This document shows, in pieces, positions 20,242 to 29,559 of a stretch of DNA of 64,000 nt; the first letter of the stretch is position 1; each line of letters begins with the position of its first letter. The notes beneath the pieces were generated by a model. It was not told the DNA's origin and searched no databases. It was given only the letters and a program-made list of their open reading frames with translations. A program made the translations under genes and the position numbers. Source of the DNA: Chryseobacterium turcicum (GTDB lineage: Bacteria; Bacteroidota; Bacteroidia; Flavobacteriales; Weeksellaceae). The stretch is taken from the NCBI RefSeq assembly GCF_021010565.1, contig NZ_JAJNAY010000002.1:868001-932000 (forward strand). Reading direction: 5' to 3'.

Positions 20242-20272
20242 CAAATGTATGAATAAAATTTAATTTGACAAA
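20242..20272 (-). promoter_or_regulatory. Promoter of the rplC-rplQ superoperon
   Basis: On the minus strand TTTG (20269-20272), a 19-bp spacer and TACATTTG (20242-20249) match the Bacteroidota TTG-N19-TAnnTTTG promoter. The expected start leaves a leader of about 100 nt before rplC. The leader contains a GGGGAGCAGTATGCCC segment that could form part of a regulatory structure. Confidence 0.7.
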
Positions 20273-20352
20273 AATTTCTTGTAAATATTTTGATTTTTAA
20301 TCCTTTAGAGATTTGAAAGGATTTTGAAAACCATTTTTTTTAAATAATTTTT

Positions 20353-20360
20353 TAATTTTG
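20353..20360 (+). promoter_or_regulatory. Likely -7 element for the 20374 gene
   Basis: TAATTTTG ends 13 bp before the ATG. The -33 element is not clear. Confidence 0.4.
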
Positions 20361-20373
20361 AGAAAAAAGTAAT

Positions 20374-21489
20374 ATGAAAAATATTTTCACCACCCTCATT
20401 TTATTCTTCAGTAAGATTTCTTTTACAAAGGCAGCAATTCTGCTTACAGGAAAAAGAAGTTTTAATAATGAAGAAAGAGCAAGTGGATCGGGAATACCCT
20501 CTTATTATTTAGGTGTAAAGAAAATCTTACCCATATTTTTTGTACTCCTTTTAGTTGTTTCATGCAGCAAAAAAGAAAAACATCCGTATTCATTCTATTA
20601 CTGGAAAACACATCTTACCTTAAATGACACCGAACAAAAAGCTTTAGATAAAGCTACAAATCCATTTTTGTACACCAGATTTTTTGATGTTGATAAAGTG
20701 AATGGTAAGTTTCAGCCTGTTGCGGTAATTACAAAAGATAAAAATTTTGAAAGCGATAAACAGATTGTTCCAACAGTTTTTATAACCAATCAGACTTTTT
20801 TACAGATTAAGAAAGAAGAAATCCAGTTTTTAGCTAAAAGCATTCATCAGCTCATTCAGAAGAAAGCGACAAACGATCAATTGAAAATCAATAACGAAAT
20901 TCAAATCGATTGCGACTGGACTGCAGGAACCAAAGATGATTATTTTGAATTTTTAAAGGAACTAAAAAAGATTTCAGGGAAAGAAATCACCTGCACTTTG
21001 AGACTTCATCAGGTAAAAGATAAAAATCTAGCAGGAATTCCACCAGTTGAGAAAGTCTATCTGATGTGCTACTCTACTTCATCCCCATTAGAAAATTCAG
21101 ATAAAAACTCGATTTTAGATTTGAATATTATGAAAAGCTATTTATCGAAGTTGGAAGATTATCCTATTCAAAAAATTGAAGTTGCACTCCCGATTTATTC
21201 TTGGGGAATCGTAACCAATCATTTAGGGAAACATAAACTCATCAATGCACTTTCTGCAAAAGACCTAAATAATCCTGATTTCAAAAAGATTTCTGATTAT
21301 GAGATTGAAATTTTAAAAGATGGTTTTTACTTTGGTAACTTTTTAAATAAAGGTTTCAAAATCAAAGTGGAAGAAATCTCACAGGAACAACTTAATAATG
21401 CTACACAATTCCTAGACAAAAAAATTAGCACTTACAACATTATATATTATCAATTAGATAGTAAATTTGTAGAAGGACGGAAATTTTAA
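20374..21489 (+). CDS. Putative secreted TIM-barrel-like protein of unknown function
   Basis: 371 residues. Residues 46-65 (LGVKKILPIFFVLLLVVSCS) look exactly like a lipoprotein signal with lipobox VVSC. It is preceded by about 45 residues containing another hydrophobic stretch (TTLILFFSKISFTKAAILL), and no ATG, GTG or TTG lies at the internal signal. Residues ~165-290 carry EIQIDCDWTAGTKDDYFEFL and IPPVEKVYLMCYSTSSPLEN, then IEVALPIYSWGIV. These look like successive strands of a glycosidase-type TIM barrel, as in DUF3142-like proteins (weak resemblance, by eye). It is followed at 140 bp by the TPR-like gene in the same direction. Confidence 0.6.
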   Translation: MKNIFTTLILFFSKISFTKAAILLTGKRSFNNEERASGSGIPSYYLGVKKILPIFFVLLLVVSCSKKEKHPYSFYYWKTHLTLNDTEQKALDKATNPFLYTRFFDVDKVNGKFQPVAVITKDKNFESDKQIVPTVFITNQTFLQIKKEEIQFLAKSIHQLIQKKATNDQLKINNEIQIDCDWTAGTKDDYFEFLKELKKISGKEITCTLRLHQVKDKNLAGIPPVEKVYLMCYSTSSPLENSDKNSILDLNIMKSYLSKLEDYPIQKIEVALPIYSWGIVTNHLGKHKLINALSAKDLNNPDFKKISDYEIEILKDGFYFGNFLNKGFKIKVEEISQEQLNNATQFLDKKISTYNIIYYQLDSKFVEGRKF

Positions 21490-21628
21490 GAAAGTTGGAA
21501 GCTTTAGGCTTGATGATGGAAGTTTTCAAGTATGGATAAATTAAAGATTTGCAGAGATGAAACTTTAAAAATTATGAAGAAACTGGGGCAAGGTTTTCAA
21601 AAAAATAAATAAAACACCAAAAATCAAT

Positions 21629-24334
21629 ATGAAAAAGTATATCATTTCACTTGCGGTTGCATCACTTTTCTACACCAAAACTGAAGCTTGTGCGTGGTCT
21701 GACCCTGATCATGACTACTTCAATCTTTTTACGCAAAGCATCATTAAAGACAAATCATATCTTCCTTTTTTACATAATTATTCTGATCGATTTTACACCA
21801 ATTATAAACCTTCACAGATTCCTGATGAGAATATAGAATCGTGGCGATCGTTTTTTGGCAATCAGCTGAATTATACAGAGACCAATTATCTGGTGAATAA
21901 AATCCCCATGGCCGATTTGAATGATTTAAAAAAAGGAAATCCCAACAATCAGTTTCTAAAAAAATTAGGAACAGGTTTTTATGCTAAATACCGTGAGGCT
22001 ATAGATTATTTAATTGAAGCAAAATATCTGGAACCTTACATGAAAATCAACTATGTAGAAAGTCCGGATTCTTTTTATTACCGAGAAAATGAAAGCGATA
22101 AAAATGCGACCCAATTAGATTATAACAAAACTGTTTCGGCTTTAACTTCTTTATACAATGCAGCTAAAAATCCTGAAATCAAGCAGCGTTACGGTTATCA
22201 GTTGGTGAGATTTAATCATTACACGAGAAACTTTGATGCAGCTTTGGAAGCATTTAAAAAATATGTACAACCTATTTCGTTGAAAGGTGCCCCCTATTAT
22301 ATGGCACTTGATCAATTGGCAGGAGCTCAAAGGGGTTTGCAAATGGGAAGTGATGCCAACTGGAATTTCTTTCAGGTTTTTATGAAATCTAAAAGCCGTA
22401 AAGAATCTGCATTTATATCGATGAAACTTTCAGACTCTGCTTCTTTCAATAATATTATGAAAAGAGCGGGAACGAATGAAGAAAAAAACATGGCGTATTT
22501 TCTTTTAGGATATGAAGATTTCACCAACCCCATTCCGATGATGGAAAAGATGTACGACATCGACCCCGATTCTGAAATTTTAAAAGTAATAGCAGCAAGA
22601 AGCATCAATGAATTGGAAAGAAATTATCTTCCTACCTATTATTATGCTTCAAAAGATTCTAAATCAACTTCAGAGAAAAAAAATAATGTTAACACCGAAA
22701 AAACTGAAGTCAAGAAAAAAGAATTGAGTTTTTGGCAGAAAATCGTTCTCTTCTTTAAAAACCTTTTTGGTGGAAAGAAATCTGATACAACGAATGATAA
22801 ATCTGAGCAAAGTAACGATGAATTGTTCGAAAATCCAGATAGAATTCCAACTTTTGTAAAGAACAATTCTTATTATTATTCTGAAAATGAAAATCAGAAA
22901 GACTTTTTGGACGACCTTGAAAAATTCACCACAAAAACCAAAGAAAAATCTAAAGATGAATATTGGCAAATTGCAGATGCCTATTTAAAATTCCTTAAAA
23001 AAGATTACAAAGAAAGCAGCAATATTTTAGAAGATATAAAAACCAATAATCCGGAATATCTTGAAGAAATCAAGAGAATGAAAGTACTGAATGATATCGT
23101 TTCGCAACCCAAAATTGATGCAGATTACGAAGATCATTTAATGAAAAATTATGCTGACTATTTTGTTGAAAAAGCACCCATAAAAAAAGACAGTACCGAA
23201 ACTAATGACTACGATTATTACGGTGAAGCTCCGTCAACCGCAGATTTCCTAAAAGATGTTCTCGCCAACCGTTATTTCCTACAAGGTGAAGATGGAAAAT
23301 CTTTCTTAATGAATAACAAGCTTTCTGACCTTCAGTATAACCCAAATTCAAGTTTGGTAAAAAGTGTCGAAGAATTTTACAGAAAGCCTGATAAAACTCA
23401 GTTTGAGCAACAGATTATTGCTAAAAACCTTGATGATGTAGGAAATATAGACTCTTTCTTTGCCAATATCTATGGAGACCGAGCGATGAGGCTGGCTGAT
23501 TTTGAGAAAGCTAAATCGTATTATCAAAAGGCAGTAAACTTCTCAGGAATTCCGAGAGACAATTATGAAAAATATAATCCTGAAACCGGAAAATATGAAA
23601 AACTGGTTTACAACGGAGAAAATTATGACGGCTTCAGCAATATTCCGAATTTAGTTTTTGGACACAATGTTTGGGAAAGCTTCCAAAGTCCTGAAACACA
23701 AAGCATGAAAGCTGAAGATTACACAGCATTTCCATTTATTAAACCTAAAATGAATAAACTTGAATTGGCAGATGCATTAATTCAGCTTAAAAAAATAGGA
23801 GACGGAAGAGATGAAAAAGCAGCCAACGCCAATCAGCTTATTGGAAATTTAATGTACAATACTTCGATTTTGGGATATTACAGACATCTTTTTGTGATGG
23901 ATATCGACAACAGCAACGGCGGAAAATATGATTTCTGGCAAACGAAGAATGAGAATCCGTATCAGTATTATTACAAGAATTTCACGTACAATACTTTTAT
24001 AGAACCCGATAACTTTGATTTAGCTATCAATTATTATAAAAAAGCATTTGACCTTTCTAATAACAGAGAACAGAAAGCAAGAGTTCTTTTCCAGATGGCC
24101 AGTGCAGAACAGGGAAAATATTATCAGTATGAAGCCAAAAATCAGGCAAACATTGATTATGCTGATCCGAAATGGTCTGAGAAAAATGATGCCTACGAAA
24201 AACAAATGGGCGATTTGAAAAATCAGAAATACAGAACGTACTTTACCCAGCTCAAGTCTCAATTTTCAAATACAGAAACGGCGAGAGAACTGATGGGAAG
24301 CTGCAGTTATTTTGATTATTTTATGAAGCGATAA
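21629..24334 (+). CDS. Large secreted TPR-like protein of unknown function
   Basis: 901 residues with a short N-terminal signal (MKKYIISLAVASLFYTKTEA) followed by CAWSDPDHDYFNLFTQ. The body is alpha-helical with TPR-like pairs, for example near 170-230 and 640-680 (RAMRLADFEKAKSYYQKAVN). Residues ~340-400 are an unusual Lys/Ser/Glu-rich linker surrounding an amphipathic segment, LSFWQKIVLFFKNLFGGKK. I recognise no family. It is probably co-transcribed with the 20374 gene, and a bidirectional terminator follows. Confidence 0.75.
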   Translation: MKKYIISLAVASLFYTKTEACAWSDPDHDYFNLFTQSIIKDKSYLPFLHNYSDRFYTNYKPSQIPDENIESWRSFFGNQLNYTETNYLVNKIPMADLNDLKKGNPNNQFLKKLGTGFYAKYREAIDYLIEAKYLEPYMKINYVESPDSFYYRENESDKNATQLDYNKTVSALTSLYNAAKNPEIKQRYGYQLVRFNHYTRNFDAALEAFKKYVQPISLKGAPYYMALDQLAGAQRGLQMGSDANWNFFQVFMKSKSRKESAFISMKLSDSASFNNIMKRAGTNEEKNMAYFLLGYEDFTNPIPMMEKMYDIDPDSEILKVIAARSINELERNYLPTYYYASKDSKSTSEKKNNVNTEKTEVKKKELSFWQKIVLFFKNLFGGKKSDTTNDKSEQSNDELFENPDRIPTFVKNNSYYYSENENQKDFLDDLEKFTTKTKEKSKDEYWQIADAYLKFLKKDYKESSNILEDIKTNNPEYLEEIKRMKVLNDIVSQPKIDADYEDHLMKNYADYFVEKAPIKKDSTETNDYDYYGEAPSTADFLKDVLANRYFLQGEDGKSFLMNNKLSDLQYNPNSSLVKSVEEFYRKPDKTQFEQQIIAKNLDDVGNIDSFFANIYGDRAMRLADFEKAKSYYQKAVNFSGIPRDNYEKYNPETGKYEKLVYNGENYDGFSNIPNLVFGHNVWESFQSPETQSMKAEDYTAFPFIKPKMNKLELADALIQLKKIGDGRDEKAANANQLIGNLMYNTSILGYYRHLFVMDIDNSNGGKYDFWQTKNENPYQYYYKNFTYNTFIEPDNFDLAINYYKKAFDLSNNREQKARVLFQMASAEQGKYYQYEAKNQANIDYADPKWSEKNDAYEKQMGDLKNQKYRTYFTQLKSQFSNTETARELMGSCSYFDYFMKR

Positions 24335-24345
24335 ATTATAAAACT

Positions 24346-24372
24346 AAAGCCTTACAAATGTTGTAAGGCTTT
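24346..24372. terminator. Bidirectional terminator between convergent genes
   Basis: AAAGCCTTACAA (24346-24357) and TTGTAAGGCTTT (24361-24372) form a 12-bp perfect stem with a 3-nt loop. It lies between the plus-strand TPR gene and the minus-strand GLPGLI gene. Confidence 0.85.
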
Positions 24373-24377
24373 AATTT

Positions 24378-25217
24378 TTATTCTAATTCAAAAGGGTCGT
24401 AGAGAAGAGGCTTTGATTTAACAATCATGGGCGAGCCATCCTCGTTTAAAGCTTTACCATGAAAAGCACCCGGATTATCGTGATAGGTTTTCTCAACTTC
24501 TCTAAACTTTGTTCTGCTTATTCTCAGGATTTCTTTATCGTTTCGTAAATAAATCTCCGTTGGTTTTTTATCAATTCCAATTGCTGTAAAATGATACTTA
24601 TTTTTTGAATCTTCAAGTTCTAAAATCAAACCCGGCAATCCTTCGAAAACATACGGGCCGTTGTTTACAGGAACTTCCGTGGTGTACCAAGCTGTAAATT
24701 CTCGTCCTCGATATTTTACAGTTGCCCTTTTACAGCTATAATCAAGAATTTTCTTTGATCCATTATGAAGTTGCCACTTCAATTCAGGCTGAATTTCTTG
24801 ATATTCGTATTTTGTTTTGTATCTTTTTTGATAAGTAACTTTTTGATCAGCTACCGATTTTAAACTCTCCATATTCCATAAAGGATTGTACATAAAAAGT
24901 TGATTCATTTCTTTCGCTCCCACACTTCCGAGATGAGAATGTTTTTCAAAAATAGAATCTTTCTGTAATGTTTTGTTATCACTAAACTTTGAATAGTGTT
25001 CACCAATTTGTAAAACACACAATCCCTCTCTCGGATTTTGAGAAAGCTTTTCGTCTTTTAAAAATTTAAACTGGTAATAAATATTAAGATTACTTTTATC
25101 AAAAACCTTTGCATTGTAAGATGATGACTTCATTGAAAAATCACCGATAATTTTAGTTTGCTGAGCGCAAATTAAAGCTGAACAAAAAATCAAAACTGAA
25201 ATAAAAATCTTCAACAT
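24378..25217 (-). CDS. GLPGLI family protein
   Basis: 279 residues. The signal peptide ends near CALICAQQ. The family motif is at about residue 185 (VNNGPYVFEGLPGLILELED), preceded by YRGREFTAWYTTEVP. It is the most divergent of the three GLPGLI paralogues here. A TATTTTTG -7 element lies at 25234-25241 on the minus strand. Function unknown; the family is secreted or cell-envelope. Confidence 0.88.
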   Translation of the reverse strand: MLKIFISVLIFCSALICAQQTKIIGDFSMKSSSYNAKVFDKSNLNIYYQFKFLKDEKLSQNPREGLCVLQIGEHYSKFSDNKTLQKDSIFEKHSHLGSVGAKEMNQLFMYNPLWNMESLKSVADQKVTYQKRYKTKYEYQEIQPELKWQLHNGSKKILDYSCKRATVKYRGREFTAWYTTEVPVNNGPYVFEGLPGLILELEDSKNKYHFTAIGIDKKPTEIYLRNDKEILRISRTKFREVEKTYHDNPGAFHGKALNEDGSPMIVKSKPLLYDPFELE

Positions 25218-25233
25218 ATAAAAACTTTAGACA

Positions 25234-25241
25234 CAAAAATA
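25234..25241 (-). promoter_or_regulatory. Likely -7 element of the GLPGLI gene at 24378
   Basis: TATTTTTG on the minus strand, 16 bp upstream of the ATG. The same octamer precedes the TonB receptor (28124-28131) and the third GLPGLI gene (29068-29075). Confidence 0.4.
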
Positions 25242-25304
25242 AGGTGAAAAATTAATTTGCTCTAATTTATCCTTTAAAAAAAACACATTGGTGTGATAAA
25301 TGAT

Positions 25305-25790
25305 TTATTTATTTTGTTTCAACAACCATTCTTCATGCCTTTGTTTAAAAGCAGTGTGCTTTCGGTCCTGATTTCTCTTGGCTGCATCTATTGAATGCGA
25401 AGTATGAATATCTGAATCATCTTCGGCAAAATCGGCTAACTTCTCGTAATAACAATGCAGTTGGTCTAATTCTTTCTCAGTGAGATCTTCGATATCGACA
25501 ATTCGGTTGCTAGCTTTTTCGTTGGCGGCAATCAGCTCATTGAGTTTTATCTGAATGGCTTTAGAATCTTTATTTTGAGATTTCTGAATCAGAAAAACCA
25601 TCAGAAAAGTAATAATTGTGGTACCAGTATTGATAACCAACTGCCAAGTTTCGGAATAATTAAAAACAGGCCCTGAAACTGCCCAAATCACAACAATGGC
25701 AACGGCACCCAAAAACGCATACGAACTTCCTGTAAACTTAGTTGCCCAGTTTGAAAATCTCTCAAAAACACTACTCTCAGATTTTGCCAT
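25305..25790 (-). CDS. Low affinity iron permease family protein
   Basis: 161 residues. Two membrane segments (SSYAFLGAVAIVVIWAVSGP and LVINTGTTIITFLMVFLIQK) match the PF04120 pattern, including FNYSETWQLVINTGTTI and IQKSQNKDSKAIQIKLNELI. A charged C-terminal helical tail follows. Family membership is by similarity to Fet4-type proteins; transport by such short bacterial members is not established. It lies behind the TonB receptor in the same direction, which would suit an iron-related cluster. A TAGTTTTG element at 25897-25904 may give it its own promoter. Confidence 0.8.
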   Translation of the reverse strand: MAKSESSVFERFSNWATKFTGSSYAFLGAVAIVVIWAVSGPVFNYSETWQLVINTGTTIITFLMVFLIQKSQNKDSKAIQIKLNELIAANEKASNRIVDIEDLTEKELDQLHCYYEKLADFAEDDSDIHTSHSIDAAKRNQDRKHTAFKQRHEEWLLKQNK

Positions 25791-25896
25791 TGTTTTTTTA
25801 TTAAAAGTAGCGAAAAATCACTCATCTGTAATGACAAGTGATTAATAAAAAAAAGAAAGCCCCTGAAAAAAAATTCAGAGACTCTCCCAATATAGA

Positions 25897-25904
25897 CAAA
25901 ACTA
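25897..25904 (-). promoter_or_regulatory. Possible -7 element of the iron permease-like gene
   Basis: TAGTTTTG on the minus strand, 106 bp before the ATG at 25790, just past the receptor stop codon. No matching -33 was sought beyond visual inspection. Confidence 0.3.
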
Positions 25905-25924
25905 TTACTTAGAAATTTAATCTA

Positions 25925-28108
25925 TTAAAATTTATAATTAATCTGCGCTGAGAAATTTCTCGGCTGAATTTGGTCAATATATCCCCCTCTGAAATAAGAG
26001 TTGTACCCTACTGCATCGAAGATATTATTTAAGAATACTCTTAAGCCTAATCCGTTTTTAAACTGATATCCTACTTGAGCCTCTACCGTAGTATAATCTG
26101 GCATGTTGAATGGCTTTTCTTCAGGTTGTGTGCCATTGATATGACCTTCATTTCCATATGTATTTTTTTGCTTGTAATCGTCAACAGGTCTTGTTCCTAC
26201 ATAGTAAATACCTGCTCCAATGTCTAATCCTTCTAATATCCCTTGATTAAATTTGTAATTAAGCCAAGCGTTTGCAGTATTTTTAGGAGTGTTGATTGGT
26301 GCTGAACCATTTACAAAAGATGGACTATCTTGATATTGAGCATCTACATATGCCCACCCCGTCATCACCTGAAGATTTGGAAGTATTTTTCCAATTAATT
26401 CTACTTCTACCCCTTTTCTTTTAAGCTGTCCCGCTAATGCATATATTCCAGTCTTATTACCTCCGGTTAATATTTCGTAAGAAAGATTATCTGTATTGAT
26501 GTTGAATAGCGTCACATTGAATCTTAATCTTTCATTTAACCAATCAGATTTAATTCCTGCTTCCCACTGTTTTGTTGTAGACGCTCCTACCGTTCCTCCT
26601 GTTGCTAAAACATTATTTGCACTTCTTAAACCTGTAGTACTTGTATATGAACCAAAAACATTCATATTTTCAATAGGTGAAATCATCAATCCAAAAGATG
26701 GATTCCATGCATAGTTTGTTTCTTTATCTGAACCGTTCAGCCTGCTATATCGAAGACCTAAGTGTGCTTTTAAATATTTATTAAATGTTATCACATCCTG
26801 TGCCATTAATCCAACAGTAGGTGCTAAAGAAGAAACCGGATTATTTTTAGATACCTTAAAATTTTCTCTATCAATAGTAGAAGGCAGAATGTTATTGATG
26901 TCGTTTAAAACATTAATTCGATCTACGTCTTTTGCATCATAAGAAGTGGTGGTTACATCAGACTCTTTCCAGTCAAAACCGACTTGAAAGGTATGCTTCA
27001 TAAAGCCTGTCATTACATCTGCACCAATAAAATCGAACTGAAATACTTTGTTGAAATCTTCACGTTCAGATTTTGTAAGCGTTCTGTCTCTAAACTCTGT
27101 AGGATTATTTTTATCAAGCGGTGCCAACGCTGCTCCCACAGTTTCTGATTGATATGACGAGCTCATGAAGGCAGCTCTTAATTTTAGTTTTTCGGTAAGC
27201 TTTCTTGTTGCTGTAGTAGAAAAATTGAACGTTTTCGTTTCAGCATTATCTGTTGAGAAACCAAGAAATTTTCTTCCCGGCATTTTATAGATATTTTCAA
27301 CGTCTCCTTTTCCTATATTTACCGTTCCTCTATCTGGAGTTGTATTATTGTGCAGATAATCCATCTCAGCAACAATTTCTGTTTTATCATCCGGACGGAA
27401 AGCGACTGATGGATTTACATAAATACGGTCTGTATTGACAAATCTTCTAAAACTATTGCTATCCTGATACGCTGCATTCAAACGAACGGCAACTCTACCC
27501 TTTGTATCTAAAACTCTTTGAAAGTCTACTGTTGGTCTGTAAAAATCCCAACTCCCGTATCTGAAACCTACGTTGGTCTGATTGATAAACTTTGGAATCT
27601 TTGTAACAACATTAATCACCCCACCTGCAGAACCAAGACCATCACCAATACCTTGAGTAACGGCAGCAGACCCTTTAATGACCTGAATACTTTCTACACC
27701 CTGCATATCGGTAAGCATTGCACTGGTACGGAAATCAGAATCCATCATTACTCCGTTTTTCAAAACAGGAACTCCACGATATCCTCTGATAGACATACTC
27801 TCTCTTGTTCCACCATAACTTCCGAATTGTGTAACTCCAGGAATGTTTTTGGCTACATCTGTTACGGTAAGTCCGCCAAGTTGCTCGATTACTTTTGTAG
27901 AAACTACAGATATTGATTGGATCTGATCTCTTGTTTTAAGAGGCAGTCTTGTGATAACTTCTAACCCTTCAGGTTGTTTGTTTTTTTCACCGAAAAGCTC
28001 TACCTCTTCGATGGTGGTTTCTTTTCTTATTGTGTCGTTCACCTTCTGTTGTGCTTTAGAAAAAGCCACTCCCAAAATCAGCAATGAGACAGATACCGTT
28101 TTTTTCAT
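25925..28108 (-). CDS. TonB-dependent siderophore receptor
   Basis: 727 residues with a signal peptide (MKKTVSVSLLILGVAFSKAQ). The plug domain at ~55-160 includes IQSISVVSTKVIEQLGGLTV, NIPGVTQFGSYGGTRESMSI and GLGSAGGVINVVTKIPK. The barrel ends in RNFSAQINYKF with a terminal Phe, the usual insertion signal. The layout matches FhuA/FpvA-like ferric-siderophore receptors (TIGR01783-type). The iron permease-like gene lies directly downstream. A weak Fur-like AT-rich imperfect palindrome (TGATAATTGTCATTA) is near 28167-28181; this is only a suggestion. Confidence 0.92.
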   Translation of the reverse strand: MKKTVSVSLLILGVAFSKAQQKVNDTIRKETTIEEVELFGEKNKQPEGLEVITRLPLKTRDQIQSISVVSTKVIEQLGGLTVTDVAKNIPGVTQFGSYGGTRESMSIRGYRGVPVLKNGVMMDSDFRTSAMLTDMQGVESIQVIKGSAAVTQGIGDGLGSAGGVINVVTKIPKFINQTNVGFRYGSWDFYRPTVDFQRVLDTKGRVAVRLNAAYQDSNSFRRFVNTDRIYVNPSVAFRPDDKTEIVAEMDYLHNNTTPDRGTVNIGKGDVENIYKMPGRKFLGFSTDNAETKTFNFSTTATRKLTEKLKLRAAFMSSSYQSETVGAALAPLDKNNPTEFRDRTLTKSEREDFNKVFQFDFIGADVMTGFMKHTFQVGFDWKESDVTTTSYDAKDVDRINVLNDINNILPSTIDRENFKVSKNNPVSSLAPTVGLMAQDVITFNKYLKAHLGLRYSRLNGSDKETNYAWNPSFGLMISPIENMNVFGSYTSTTGLRSANNVLATGGTVGASTTKQWEAGIKSDWLNERLRFNVTLFNINTDNLSYEILTGGNKTGIYALAGQLKRKGVEVELIGKILPNLQVMTGWAYVDAQYQDSPSFVNGSAPINTPKNTANAWLNYKFNQGILEGLDIGAGIYYVGTRPVDDYKQKNTYGNEGHINGTQPEEKPFNMPDYTTVEAQVGYQFKNGLGLRVFLNNIFDAVGYNSYFRGGYIDQIQPRNFSAQINYKF

Positions 28109-28123
28109 TTATTAAATTTGAAA

Positions 28124-28131
28124 CAAAAATA
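28124..28131 (-). promoter_or_regulatory. Likely -7 element of the TonB receptor
   Basis: TATTTTTG on the minus strand, 15 bp before the ATG at 28108. Confidence 0.4.
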
Positions 28132-28196
28132 TTATTTTTATTAATTCTAAATAAATTATACAAACTGATAATTGTCATTAATGTTAAATTTATTAC

Positions 28197-28222
28197 AAAA
28201 AAATCCCTTTTATAAAAAGGGA
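28197..28222 (-). terminator. Terminator behind the GLPGLI gene
   Basis: TCCCTTTT (28204-28211) pairs with AAAAGGGA (28215-28222). On the minus strand a T7 tract follows. It separates the GLPGLI gene from the TonB receptor. Confidence 0.75.
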
Positions 28223-28226
28223 GACT

Positions 28227-29054
28227 TTAATTTGAAGGGTATTTTATGACTTTATTAATTTCTATTGGATTATTTTCTCTAAGTATCGCTTTTCGTCGTT
28301 CATCCGACATACCTTTGAGCTGGTCTAAGCTTTTTATCTCTACTCCCATTACATAAAATGTATTTTCAGGATTGGTATTCGATTTAAAGGATTCTGCAAT
28401 ATCCTGCAATGGGTTATTATAAAGTTCTAATTGTTTTTTTGCAATGATTTTTTCAGTAACGGGAATTGGTTTTTGCCCAATAAAACTTTCAAGGAACTTA
28501 GCTTCGTACGTTTTAGGGAGTTTCATGCTTTTTGATAATTTGAAAATAAAATTATTCTTATCGTCTTCAATCTCGAAAATCAATCCGGGAAGCCCTCGGA
28601 ATTTGTATGGTCCTTCACTCAGATTAACATCTTTTGAAAACCATGCAATCCAATTTCTTCCGCCAAAATTTGTGGTAGCTTTTTGTAATGTATATTGCCC
28701 GTCAATCTTTGTATCATTCAGGAGTTTCCAATTCATTTTATCGGTTGATTTTACTGAGAAAAAATCATTTAGTAAAATTAATGAAGTATTGTCAAAAGAA
28801 TTCTTTTTTCTGATAAGAGCAGGAAGCTGGTCATCCCATCTTGATCTTCTCTGGCCACGAATAATATTTAAAGAATCGGTTTCAGCATAAGAATAGGGGT
28901 AAAATTTGACATCGTCAGGGTTGATATCCAAAATCATATTGTCTTTAGCAAATTCTTTTGCCAAGGAATCGGTTTTGTATTGATACTGATAAATAAAGCG
29001 ATGCGTCTGTGCAGAAAAAAATAAAGGAAATAAAAGCAAAATGATTTTTTTCAT
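28227..29054 (-). CDS. GLPGLI family protein
   Basis: 275 residues with a signal peptide (MKKIILLLFPLFFSAQ). The motif EGPYKFRGLPGLIFEIEDDK is at ~150-170, preceded by GGRNWIAWFSKDVN. It is closely similar to the 5351 protein and lies between the TonB receptor and the str operon. It is possibly its own transcript: a TATTTTTG element at 29068-29075, and a terminator at 28204-28222. Confidence 0.9.
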   Translation of the reverse strand: MKKIILLLFPLFFSAQTHRFIYQYQYKTDSLAKEFAKDNMILDINPDDVKFYPYSYAETDSLNIIRGQRRSRWDDQLPALIRKKNSFDNTSLILLNDFFSVKSTDKMNWKLLNDTKIDGQYTLQKATTNFGGRNWIAWFSKDVNLSEGPYKFRGLPGLIFEIEDDKNNFIFKLSKSMKLPKTYEAKFLESFIGQKPIPVTEKIIAKKQLELYNNPLQDIAESFKSNTNPENTFYVMGVEIKSLDQLKGMSDERRKAILRENNPIEINKVIKYPSN

Positions 29055-29067
29055 ATTTAATTTTAAT

Positions 29068-29075
29068 CAAAAATA
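29068..29075 (-). promoter_or_regulatory. Likely -7 element of the GLPGLI gene at 28227
   Basis: TATTTTTG on the minus strand, 13 bp before the ATG at 29054. Confidence 0.4.
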
Positions 29076-29143
29076 TCAATAATGTTTGAATTAATTAAAA
29101 TTATGTTTAAATATTTAGTTTAAAATATCATTAAAATTTAAAA

Positions 29144-29176
29144 CAAAAAAATCCCTCTTCTTTCGAAAAGGGATTT
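29144..29176 (-). terminator. Terminator of the str operon
   Basis: AAATCCCT (29149-29156) pairs with AGGGATTT (29169-29176), followed on the minus strand by a T7 tract. It stops the rpsL-rpsG-fusA-rpsJ transcript about 60 bp past rpsJ, and so isolates it from rplC. Confidence 0.8.
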
Positions 29177-29236
29177 AATATTTAAGGTGTTGCTAAAAAA
29201 CTTCCGACTTCCATCATCCATCTTCCAGCAAATTTA

Positions 29237-29542
29237 TCACACTTTAATTTCTACGTCTACACCTGAAGGAAGTTCTAATTTCATTAGAGCATCAACAGTT
29301 TTAGAAGAAGAAGAGTAGATATCCATCAATCTCTTGTGAGCTGATAATTGGAACTGCTCTCTTGCTTTTTTGTTAACGTGAGGAGATCTCAATACTGTGA
29401 AGATTCTCTTATTCGTTGGCAATGGAATTGGACCGTTTACAACAGCACCAGTAGCCTTTACCGTTTTTACGATTTTCTCAGCAGACTTGTCTACCAAGTT
29501 ATAGTCGTAAGATTTTAGTTTTATTCTGATTCTTTGTGACAT
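29237..29542 (-). CDS. rpsJ: 30S ribosomal protein S10 / NusE
   Basis: 101 residues, starting [20 protein letters not shown]. The signature [20 protein letters not shown] and the end [11 protein letters not shown] are typical. It is part of the 30S head and, as NusE, of antitermination complexes. It lies 17 bp behind fusA and ends the str operon, instead of heading the S10 operon. Confidence 0.98.
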   Translation of the reverse strand: MSQRIRIKLKSYDYNLVDKSAEKIVKTVKATGAVVNGPIPLPTNKRIFTVLRSPHVNKKAREQFQLSAHKRLMDIYSSSSKTVDALMKLELPSGVDVEIKV

Positions 29543-29559
29543 TTCTTTACTTTAAAAAA

